This document shows positions 11,744 through 22,800 of a DNA stretch of 64,000 bases, in pieces. Source of the DNA: Mytilus trossulus (taxonomy: Eukaryota; Mollusca; Bivalvia; Mytilida; Mytilidae); assembly GCF_036588685.1 (NCBI RefSeq), contig NC_086380.1:66352180-66416179 (forward strand). The letters run 5' to 3'. The notes under the pieces were generated by a model, which was not told where the DNA came from, did not search any database, and saw only the letters and a program-made list of their open reading frames with translations. The position numbers were made by a program, and so were the translations under genes. The first letter of the stretch is position 1, and each line of letters begins with the position of its first letter.

Positions 11744-14700
11744 ATGAGAATAGTAGTGTGTAACATTCTAAGCAGATTAAGAACAAGTGTAAAGCTTACC
11801 CGATCTTACTGTACCACACAAACGTATGTAGGATGCAAAAGCGATGAAGCACCATGTAAAAGGTTGTTCAACCAGAAACATTTTCCAGAAGGTATCAGTG
11901 ACTTTGTTACCAGTGAAGTCATGAAGTTTTCACCCAGTATTCCTGTCGAGGAAGCTATTACCCCACCTGCAAGCTGGTAAGTATAGCTTTGTTTCACTTT
12001 TTATGCCCCACCTACGATAGAAGAGGGGCATTATGTTTTCTGGTCTGTGCGTCCGTCTGTTCGTTCGTCCGTCTGTCCCGACCGTTTCATGTTAAAAGTT
12101 TTTGGTCAAGGTAGTTTTGGATGAAGTTGAAGTCCACATGTTTCCTATGATATGACCTTTCTAATTGTAATGCCAAATAAGATTTTGACCTCAATTTCAC
12201 GGTCCACTGAACATATATAAATGAAAGTGAAAGTTTCAGGTTACAGTTTTTGGTCAAGGTAGTTTTTGAGGAAGTTGTTCAAAATCCAATCAACTTGATA
12301 CTTAGTACACATGCATGGTCCTTATGATATGATTTTTCTAATTTAAATGCCAAATTAGATTTTTGTCCCACTTTCACGGTCCACTGTACACAGAAAACGA
12401 TGGTGAGAGTGGGACATCCGTGTACTGTGGATACATTCTTGTTATTACTAAATTATTTATATTTAAAGGAGAATATGTACCTCTTCTACTTGATCGCTTC
12501 TACTATCTGTACTGCAGTCCTAAACAATATACACAGCAGCGATCGACTTTAATACGTTGCATGTAAAAGAATTATAAAGTCAATTTAACAAAATGCCAAC
12601 ATGATTATACATAATAAATATTACACTATCAAAACTCAATATAGTATCAGCAGATGACAATGTACATGATATAATGTTGTCAGAAAAAAAAATTGTTCTG
12701 AAAATAGCCTTATTTCACAAACACCTTTTCCTCTATACGGTTATATTTGTTATAAAAGGGTATGCATGGGAAAGGTTTTTTTCTGAGACAAATAGCTGTG
12801 TCCAATTTTCATTATTTTTTTTAAAGTTATTTATTGAACCCGAAGACTGCGATCGCGCGGGCATTCCATTGTATATCGCTTAAAATCCATTTTGATATCT
12901 TTTGTAAAAGTTGAATATCAAGGTCATCATGGTCATATTTAGTGTATCTATCAGTGAAATAAATGTTTATATCTATATATTAATCTCCATATATAATCTT
13001 GCTATAGCCTTTATCAAACTGTTACATAAATTGATGGGTAGTAAACATTACATATTAATGTACATTTCTATTCTGCCCATATCATACATGTACATTATCA
13101 GGTTTATTTTGTTAAGTGTTGTAAATAGTAAACAGTATCATGTAGTATACACATAGGTAGTGTAAAGTAACATGAGCAACATCCATGCGAATTTAAATAT
13201 GAGCCTATGGAACCGTTGATCTGTTTGAAAGCGCGATATGTTTTTCTAATAGAGTGAATGATTCCAAATGTCTTTAAAAAAAACTAGATGTAGAAGAAAG
13301 TAAAGAAAAAAAATTGACAAATTCTTATCCCACGAGTGGAGCCAGGGTTCAAGTAAAGTGGGGTGACTATATTCCTTCCAAGACCCAGTTTGGATTCTCT
13401 ACTGAGGGGGATAGGACCTTTATCGGGATTCCGGGCTTGGGTGTTTTTTAAGCTCGGGATTTCGGGATTGACCCTTTCGGGATACGGGAATTCTTTTTTT
13501 CGGATTTCGAGATGCCGGGATTTACTTTATTTAAAGTCAGGACCTCGGGATTTCGATGTTCATAAGCCCGGGATTTCGGGATCAGGAATCCTCCTATCCC
13601 CCCTCTCTACCTATTCTTGTATTATATCGAGAGAAAAAAACATATAGCTTAATTTTGCTTCAAGCTGAACACACAACTACTACGGCACCTCCCCCTTTCC
13701 AGATTTAAAAGTTAAATATTGCATGTTAATATTATACTTTTTTCAGGTACACTCAACCGCAGTTCAACACTCTAGACAAAGCATCTGTGTTCAGAAAACA
13801 CTGGATCCCAGTGGGCCGAGTAGATCAGTTGGAGGAACCAGGTCAATACATTGCAGGTAAATAATAATGATCGGAAGTTGACAAAAAAAATAGTTAAAAT
13901 TATGTTTTTAAAAGTATTTAAAGAAATACTAGGATTCTAAAATATCCAGTCTAGAAGTGAAAAATAAATTTAGCAAATGGAAAGGTGCAATGTTATATGT
14001 AAAATATAGAATCAATGTGGATATACTGATTGATAGATTATTGTTTGCTAATCATCCATTGGCACATATTTGAAAGAGGATTTTTGTAAATTAATGTCCA
14101 CAAATCAACAATTGTACATATTCGTTACAATAATTACCAATCTAATTAAAACCCGATCTCTCATGCTCCCGTTTTCTGATATGTCGCACGCGACATAAAC
14201 GACATATCAGACAACGGGAGCATGAGAGATCGAGTTTTAATCAGATTGAATAATTACCGGCTAAGTTATGATCTAAATTAAAATCTTTGTTCTGTTTGCA
14301 AACTGCAAGGACCAATACTATCCTTAACAATCAAAATTCTGCGACAAGAAATCCACGAAAAATTGATAAGACAGAGTTTATCTTAAACACCGAGATGGAC
14401 AAAACAATATCATTATGACATAACACATATATAGTATTCAGCGCAGATATCAATACTGAAATTGGAAATAATTTACCCTCCAAAGAACGTTCACAATGTA
14501 TTGGTGGCGTTCTCGTAACTCAAACCACCTTGTATACATGTGTGTTTTATGTGTGGCTGTTGTTTGTCTGGTTATTCTTACTTTTGCATGGTGTTGTCTG
14601 TTTTTCTTTGAGGATGATTGTAATCTCCCCCTTTTATCTTTCCCCCTTTTCACCTGCCCACTTAATTACTAACCTCGTGGTATTCTGTTTTCTCTCTTTC

Positions 14701-15669
14701 ACAGGCTTTATAACAGACGATCCTTATCTAGTGACACGTGACGAAACTGGAAAGCTACAGGCATTCTACAACATATGCCGCCATCATGCTACACTTCTTG
14801 TAGACGACAACTCTGGAACAGTATCTAAGTTCCAATGTCCGTACCACGGCTGGACATATACACTGAGTGGACGGCTAGCGAAGGCAACAAGACTACGAGG
14901 AATAAAAAACTTTAACGCTAAAAATTTTGGTTTGATACCACTTGAGGTAACAACTTGGGGCCCATTGGTTTTCATTAAATTATCAACAGATGACACAAAC
15001 TCGTCAGACGGACTTGGTGAGCAATTAAAAGAAGTTAAAACGAGGCTTGACAAAATGGGACTCGATAATCTTCATTTTGTTGAACGACGTCATTATCGCG
15101 TCAAATGCAATTGGAAAGTATTCATTGACAACTATTTGGACGGTGGATATCATGTAGAATACGCTCATATAGATTTGGCAAGTTTAATTGAACCAAAAGA
15201 CTACAAAACTGAGGTGTTTGATGGATTTTCTATACAGAGCTCCTCTGGCAATAAAGGAGAAAAAGAAGGACAGGATAGAATCGGAAGTGCCGTTCTATTT
15301 TCTCATGTTTATCCAAATTTATTTATAAACCGTTATGGGCCATGGCTAGACTTCAATTACACGTATCCAATAGACTCAGAAAACTGTGAGGTCGTTTTTG
15401 ACTGGTATTTAGAAAAAGATGCTATGAATGAGTTCAATTCTTCAGAAAAAGAAGCTAAAATTGCTGAGGACATTAGAGCTAGTGAAAAAGTCCAGAATGA
15501 AGATATCGTTTTGTGCGAGAGAGTGCAGAAAGGTTTGCGTTCTACGTCATTCGAATGGGGAAGATACGCCCCAGGGGTGGAGCAAGCCGATCACAAGTTC
15601 CATGTTGAATTAGCTACTGATTACAGGGATTATCTTAAACAATATGAGACCGAAAGTGTTAAAACATAA
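11744..15669 (+). CDS. Choline-monooxygenase-like Rieske [2Fe-2S] oxygenase, mitochondrial-like presequence
   Basis: Exons 11744-11976, 13747-13856 and 14705-15669 join in phase (GTAAGT, GTAAAT donors; TTTTTCAG, TTTCACAG acceptors) into 435 codons. Residues 139-162 carry the Rieske cluster ligands Cys139-x-His141 and Cys159-x2-His162 (CRHH, CPYHGW). Residues 256-269 (DNYLDGGYHVEYAH) hold the mononuclear iron His264 and His269; Asp381 in QNEDIVLCERVQ is the likely third iron ligand. The DNYLDGGYH form is the hallmark of choline monooxygenase and its relatives, which oxidise choline to betaine aldehyde in plants, taking electrons from ferredoxin. The first 25 residues have five Arg or Lys, no acidic residue and an RSY motif, as in mitochondrial presequences; this is inference. 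ATG 11744 is chosen because an in-frame stop lies just upstream. Other quaternary-amine substrates (carnitine, betaines) are possible. Confidence 0.9.
12002..12452 (+). repeat. Dispersed repeat with TATGCCCCACCTACGATAG start
   Basis: Lies in intron 1 of the Rieske gene. It starts TTATGCCCCACCTACGATAG, passes through CGTCCGTCTG repeats, has two runs of TTTTTGGTCAAGGTAGTTTT and ends near GGACATCCGTGTACTGTGGA. A truncated copy in the opposite orientation lies at 44145-44255. Confidence 0.7.
13362..13605 (+). repeat. CGGGATTTCGGGAT degenerate internal repeat
   Basis: Repeated short GGGATT(T/C)CGGGAT words in intron 1 of the Rieske gene; a copy in reverse orientation is at 58205-58385. The 94-codon ORF across it is a by-product of the repeat. 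Confidence 0.65.
14138..14248. repeat. Near-perfect 49-bp hairpin (MITE-like)
   Basis: Two 49-bp arms with only a few mismatches and a 13-bp loop, in intron 2 of the Rieske gene. The arms contain GATCTCTCATGCTCCCGTT and its complement. Its size and form suit a short foldback element. Confidence 0.75.
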
Positions 15670-15992
15670 ATGAGTAAATTATAGAGGCTCTGATAATCTA
15701 CTCCATATTATAGGTCCATACGAACTATTATATCATGTATATTGAGCGTCCAAATGAAGAGCATGATATTGATAATCATGATAATAGAGATCAATTTATG
15801 TCTTACTTATTTCATACTATTTACCGTGTGGATTTATTTATGTATACATGATATTTACAACGTGGCGATATGAACTAATAATGACTGATATAAAAAATGT
15901 TTGATTTTATATGTTACAAAAATACTATTTCAAGGAAATATAATGAATGAAAAAATATGACACTACTAGTATCAGATTATCACATGGCACTT

Positions 15993-16091
15993 CATATCGC
16001 ATGTGTTATCAGCCCTAGGTTCAATATCAGCCCAAGAGCCGCATGGCTCGAGTGCTGATATTGATCCAGGGCTGATAATACATGCGATATG
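15993..16091. repeat. Inverted repeat, CATATCGCATGTGTTATCAGC arms
   Basis: The left arm CATATCGCATGTGTTATCAG pairs with CTGATAATACATGCGATATG at the right, about 40 bp per arm including AATATCAGCC. Related words (CATGTGATAA) recur down to about 16640. It lies just 3' of the Rieske gene. Confidence 0.65.
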
Positions 16092-17280
16092 CAAAATGAC
16101 ATGTTATGACCTTTTTATCATATGCTTCAACCATGGAGAAAAATAACTGATTCGTATATTGATCCTTTTACGTGGTTCTGTAATAGAAGTTTAAAGATTG
16201 AAAAGTTCACGTACGTCGGACCCCAAATTTAGTACAGTCGATATGAATTTTTTCTATTATTTGCCTCAACAGAGAAGAAACACATTTTAATATGGACGTA
16301 TTGACAAAAACAAACAAAAATTAACAACACACATAATGAAGACTGTTTGGCAACTTTTTAAAGTAACTTTCTAAATTATGTTTGAACATTTTAAACAATG
16401 TATTTATTTAATAATTTGTTTGTTTTTCGTTTTTTATTTTTGTTTTTTTTTATTATTTCACAAAATATACTTTCCAGTTTCCAAATGATTGTTTTGTACA
16501 CTACTTTGTAATAGTTTTCACTGAAAACGTAGCATTGAGGTGTATTTTCCGGAATTTGCCGAGAATCACCGGATGCCATGTGATAACGTTACGGAAAGGC
16601 ATGTGATAACAATCGAAGCATGTGATAAACTTTTCATATCAGCCCGCTAAGGACCAATTCGAAAAATATGAAATTTTCGGTAATTCAATGGTATTATCAT
16701 ACAGTAATAATCATATGTTATTTAGTCTGAGTATATGATAATTAGCATTATAGCCTGTTATACATAGTCGACACATATACACCTCAATTGATTCATTTAT
16801 TGGATTTATAGAATTTTATTTCAACTTTTTACTCTTTTTTAATGTTGACCTATTTGAAGTACAAATTCAATTACTACGTATCGTACGTAATAATTTTCCC
16901 TGATAATCCTCCTTCAGGTTTAAAATATAACGGGCATTAATTTTTTTAGACCATGCATGAAAGTAACAAAGCGACAATACCTTAGGACTATCCAGCACGC
17001 TTACGTTTTCATGAAGGGATGTATACCTAAGGCTATGAAATAAGGAAATGTGGGGTGGTATGATTATCAATGAAGAAACTATCCTCCAAAGTTCAAATGA
17101 AGTGGATGTAAGCAATTATAGGCAACCATACAGCCTTTAGGTAGTGAATCGCTGTTTTGTCCCATTGCTTGTACGTTACACATCAGAAACCGAATCGAAA
17201 TCGCCAGGAGGGGGAGAGGGGAGCTAATACTGAGGACCTTAAACAAGCTTACTATTTTGTTCTTTTTGTTCATCCATCAT
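16092..17280. other. Intergenic, remnants of dispersed repeats
   Basis: Around 17035-17150 is a fragment of a mussel repeat with GGTATGATTATCAATGAAG and AAGTGGATGTAAGCAATTAT; a related fragment is at 45125-45200. No gene seen. Confidence 0.45.
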
Positions 17281-17688
17281 GCATAGGTACTATTTTTGTA
17301 CTTAACATCTGTAGTACTGGGAAATTACTTGTAATATTTAGTACTATTTCTTTACTTTAGAATTATTGTAATATTGAGGTACTTGTATTTTCCAGTACTT
17401 GATTTGTACTTAAAATATTGGTACCAAAAATAGTACCAACAATGATCACAGTATTTCATCTTTGAAAATCATAACTTTATGAGATTTGAAAAAGACAAAA
17501 CTTTCAAAATGCTGAAAATGTAATAGTGCAACCTAAAATCTGTAGTACTTAAATTTCTTGTGCAAATCAAGTACTGTAAAATACAGGTACCAAAATATTA
17601 CAATAATTCTTAAGTAACAAAATAGTACTGAATATTAAAAGTATATATCCAGTACTACAGATTTTTGGAACGTAATTAGTACCTATGC
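17281..17688. repeat. Foldback element with about 130-bp arms
   Basis: The left end GCATAGGTACTA is complementary to the right end ending ACCTATGC. Inside, CTGTAGTACTGG, TTAGTACTATTT, AGAATTATTGTAATATT and CAGTACTTGATTTG each have their inverse partner between 17530 and 17660, giving long imperfect arms around an unpaired centre of about 110 bp. Confidence 0.7.
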
Positions 17689-17704
17689 AAAAGTAGCTGT
17701 GTAC

Positions 17705-19700
17705 CAGCCCATATACAGCCGTACTAAACTAACCCTTATCCTACACATAACCCTAACCCATACCAAATCTCAACACTGGCACTAAACCTAACTTAGAACT
17801 AACTCTAATATAACATTGACCGATAAATGAACGTTTACTCTAAAGTAAAAGAAGTCACAGGTATTAAAAAAAAAGGTACCAGTTGATTTGAGACTTATCC
17901 CTTTTCCCTCTTCCCCGAATTCAACATTAACACATTGTTTTATAGTAAATGTGCGGCTCAATTACAATATTAAGATCTAGATACAATTAGAGATTAAAGG
18001 AACTTCTGACTGAGTTAAAAGAAATTTGACTCCAGTTGACATTTATATTTTCCACCATTAAAAATCATTATTGACCGCCACGATATAGCCCATAGTGCTG
18101 AAAATGGCGTTAAGGTGGTATGGGAGTCTAAAATTGAAATGATAGAATTTTTTCATACTTGGCCAAAACGTAGTATCTTATGATACATGTCGAAAAATAA
18201 AAAAAAAAAATAATTGGTCATCGCGCATTTTCTCAAGCTACAGGCCGGGACAAAATGACACGTTTTGTATGGATTACACAAGAAAAAACACCATTTTGTG
18301 ATTAGAAACTAAACAAAATGATAGAATTGTTAAATACTTCAGGAAAAAATAACTTTCAGACACTGCTTTGAAAATATCAAAAGAAAAGATAGGGTCAGCG
18401 CACGTTTTTCCGGCTAAAATACAAAATAGGAAAATTCCATGTAGAATCCTTCAGAAAATGCAGTTTTAGAGTTACCTCCCCTAAAAATATAAAAAAAAAA
18501 AAAAAAAAAATAGTTAACATTTGCAAAAATATTAATATTTATAAGTTATGTTCTTATAAATTGGTTCTTATAAATGAAAATTTACATCAAATATCTGCAT
18601 TCCTGTATCAAATTTTTGCCAATTTGATGGAAAATCTGGACCTTTGGTTCTCTGTTTTTTACAATCCAAGATTGAGGAAGACACTCATACCACCTTAAAC
18701 AGCAACAATCAATCAATCAGCCATATTTTCAACTCTTTTTCTATTCTTTGATCTATCACCAGGCTGTTTCTTATCAGATATAAAGTTTACTACTCATATT
18801 TGTAAGTTTATTTTTAATTTTTTAAGGAGATTCAATTTTTCATATTGTTTGACCTTTCTTTTGTCCTTTCTTAAATAGTGTGTATATATTTCAGGTATTT
18901 GCATAAGTAATTAAAAAAGATACTTCTCATGTATGCATATGTTTAAACAAATGACAGATTTTGCTTTTGACATCGTTCAATAGTCCAATATGAATACTCT
19001 TTCAAACCAAAATAAAGTATTTAAATGTCTTATTACAAAAGCAACAGTTTAGAAATATAAAAATCGAGGACACTATGAGATATATTTACAAGGCAAATAA
19101 TATTTCAAAAGAATATGGGTTTTATGTCAGGCCTCGGATTTAAAATTTAGCGATCGATCGCTCGTCAAACAAATTTTTTTACTAGTATGTGATCTTGATA
19201 AATATTAATAATTATACAACGAACGTACAGTGGAGCGTGCTGGTCGGTCTGTGCTTTTTTTTTAGCAATAATGAGCTTTTTAAAAAGGTAGGCAGTTTCT
19301 TTTGGTGTTTTTTTACCTGAGACTAATGAATTTAGTTTGACATTATATATATTGATCAACTTCTGGCATGGGTTATATGCAAAATTCATTGCAATCTAAT
19401 TACTTTCCATATAACTTTTTCGGCTACTTGAAAAGAAACATCATAGAAATATTCATATATAACACTTTAAATTTGGTAAAATTAGAGCGAATAAAAATTT
19501 AGTTGGTTATAAATAATGGTTGTTTTCAAAAAAGATATACATTTGTTGTTTAGGAGCCCGTTGATTTCCGCCCTTGGTAGCGGGATTTTCTCGCTGCGCT
19601 GAAGACCCATCGGTGGTCTTTGGGCTGTATTCTGCTCTTTGGTCGGGTTGCTGGCTCTTTCAAACATTCCCCGTTTCCATTCTCTATTCTTACTCCACGA
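17705..19700 (+). repeat. Dispersed duplication, copy A (upstream of the coiled-coil gene)
   Basis: From CTAAACTAACCCTTATCCTA onward this block matches 21205-22485 in order (for example TAGAAATATAAAAATCGAGG, TATGGGTTTTATGTCAGGCC, GTACAGTGGAGCGTGC and the final TCTCGCTGCG..GAAGACCC segment). Copy A carries about 730 bp absent from copy B, including the TTAA element at 18114-18694. It ends about 190 bp before the start codon at 19886. Confidence 0.8.
18114..18694. mobile_element. TTAA-flanked non-autonomous DNA element, copy 1
   Basis: A 581-bp element with ends GGTGGTATGGGAGTCT and (inverted) GACACTCATACCACC, flanked by TTAA at 18110-18113 and 18695-18698. TTAA targets are characteristic of piggyBac transposons. 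A related copy is at 22821-23412. No ORF. Confidence 0.78.
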
Positions 19701-19885
19701 TCTTTAGCCTTTCAATTTCATGTACAGAAAAAAACTTGTTGCTTCTTCCTCATAAGAAACGGTCAAGATTTAACTAATACTGTTCATTACTGTCATCATT
19801 GTTTAATTTTTATTTATATTCAATTATGTTTTTATTGTATTTTTGTTTTTGCTTGTATCTATAAATATACGACATTAAAGTTAGC

Positions 19886-22800
19886 ATGGACGAATCAGAG
19901 AACAGAGAAGTTAGTAACTTGATTGATCGACCGCCAAATAAAGAGCCGAACCAACGTCCTTTCCACTGCATAGTTTCCAGGTAAAAGATGACATAGTTCA
20001 AGTTTCTTCTGTCCTCCAGACTCATGATTCCGGAGTTCGTTAGAGCTATTTTCCTAATGCATGTAGTTTAAAGGTTTGGTTGGCTTGCTTGCTTTGTTTT
20101 GTAAAAAAATGTTTGCTCTAGTGTCCAATAACATTATACAAGCTGATGCCCCACCTATATATTGATTGCAATTGTAAAACTTTTAAATTACAATGCTTGA
20201 GCAAACAGTTATACAAAAAGATCTCATGGTAGACGCAAAAACCGTAATCAACGTATTAAACATCGTATAAATTATACACTTGCTGATCTGTTATCTATAT
20301 AAAAAAAATTATGGCTGACATCAAGTATTATGCAAACTGGATCAGATACCAAGTAAATTATATGCTATTTTTCTGGAATGTGATAAAATTTCTTTTTTTA
20401 GTCCGTTTTATGAATACACCCGTATTATTACAGCAAAATTATTTTCATTTTCCTGTGTTTAATTTTGATATTACAAATGGCGTAATTTTTTCTTAACTAA
20501 GGTTTTTCGGAAATTGTTAAGCATTTAACAGCGGTATAATAATTTTACCATAATTATTCATCCCTTATTTTTATTAACTTTGTATTCACATTGTATCATA
20601 GATCAAATGTATTCGTTCAGTGTATGTTCATTTGGTCACTACGTCTTTTGATTGAGTTGAGACATTCCAATTGATATTTTATAGTGGGTCTCTCTAAGTT
20701 GTGATGTTACACTATTGTTTCATATAAGGTTGAAGGATTGGTACCATTAAAACGTGTAAACCCGCTGCAATTGTTTGCATCTGTCCTAAGTCAGAAATCT
20801 GATGTTCAGTAGTTGTCGTTTGTTGATGTGGTTCATATAAAGTGTTATTGTTTCGCATTTTTCTATAGATTAGACCATTGGTTTTCCCGTTTGAATAGTT
20901 TTACACTATTAACTTTTTGGGGGGCCCTTTATAGTTCGGTGTGAGCCAAGGCTCCGTGTTGAAGACCGTACCTTGACCTATATTGGTTTACTTTTATAAA
21001 TTGTGACTTGGATGGAGTGTTGTCTCATTGGCTCTCATACCACATCTTCTTATATTTATATAAAGCAAGCAAGTCAAACTACATGCATTAGGAAAATAGG
21101 TTTAAAATAACTACGAAATTGACTGTAATATGACATTTGACAACTTTCCAAATTTTATTTAATAAGGTGACCTATTATATATATGCCTTCTTTTTTTCTT
21201 TAGGGTTACCAACCCATATACTGCTGCACTAAACTAACCCTTACCCTACACATAACCCTAACATATACCAAACCTTAACACTGACACTAAACCCAACTTC
21301 GAACTAACAGTTACCTAACATTGACCATATATGAACGTTTACTCTAAATTACTGGGACCTAGCTCTAAAGTAAAAGAAGACACAGGTATAAAAGAGGTAC
21401 TAGGTGATTTGAGACCCCACCCCCTTCTTCCGCGATTTCAACTTCAACACATTGTTTTTAAATAAATGTCAGGCTCAATATCAAGATTAAGATCTAGGTA
21501 GATAAAGAGATTAAAGGAACTTCTGGCTGAGTTAAAATTTACACATGAATTTGACTCCGGGTTTTTTTGTTAGTCAAAGGAGATTTACTTTTCATATTGT
21601 TGACCTTCTTTTGTCCTATATCTTTCGGATATTTTCATAAGTAATAGGAAAAGAAAAACAACAAACCACATGTATGCATATTCATATTAATTCAACTGAC
21701 ATATTTTACATCTGATATCGTACATTAGCCCAATACTAATACATGATATTTCAATCCAAAATTAAGTGTTTAAATGTCTTATTACAAAGCAAAAATTTAG
21801 AAATATAAAAATCGAGGACACTATGAGATTTATTTGAAAGGCAAACACTATTTCTAAAGAATATGGGTTTTATGTCAGGCCTTGAGTTTAAAATTCAACG
21901 ATCGATCGCTCATCAAACAAAATCATTTACTAGTATGTGATACTCTAATGAGGAAATACATTAGAATTACAAATGTTTACAAACTGTCTTGATAAATATC
22001 AATACGTATACACAGCGTACGTACAGTGGAGCGTGCCGGTCGGCCTGTTCTTTATAAGCAATAATGAGCTTTTTGAAAAGGTAGGCATTTTCCTATTGTT
22101 TTCTCTTTACCTGAAATTGATGAATTAAATTACCTTATTGGTCAACTGCTGGCATGTGTATATCATATGGAAAATTCATTGCAGTCTGATTATTTTCCAT
22201 ATAACTTTTTCGTCTACTTGAAAAAAATATAGAAATAATTCATATATTACACTTTTTAATATAAAAATTCTAAAATAACAGTGAATAACAGCAAAAAGTG
22301 AGTTGCTTTAAAAGTGTAACAAGAATGATACACATAGTTGTTTAGAAGACCGCTAATGCCCTCCCCATGCACAGGGATTTTCTCGCTGCGTTGAAACCCC
22401 ATCGGTTGCCTTTTGGGCTATTTTTAAGCTCTTTGGTTGGGTTTCTGCCCCTTTCAAACATTCCCCGTTTCCATTCTCTTTTCTATATACAGTATACAAG
22501 ATGACGACAATTTTATCGATTGTATCATAGTATAAAAAATTATTTAATAGAAATAAAATATATTTTTTATTAAATAATTAATTATTATTTTGATTGTTTA
22601 ATGTTTATTTGTTATATTATGTATTTTTACATATTTTTTATCTTAAAAAGGGGGAATCGATATTTGATGAATCAAATATCGATATCATCAGTGTATATAA
22701 AGTGCGAATCCAGCTAGTTCATTTTTACTGTTATATGCGGGTATGTCTATTGTAGAATAAAGGATCATGGGAAAACTGTATTTGTTTACGTTTTGAAAAT

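Noticed and set aside
13363..13647. 94-codon ORF with many Gly, Ser and Leu residues
   Set aside because: It reads through the CGGGATTTCGGGAT repeat, which also occurs inverted at 58205.
14784..15053. 89-codon minus-strand ORF
   Set aside because: Shadow of the Rieske oxygenase exon on the opposite strand.
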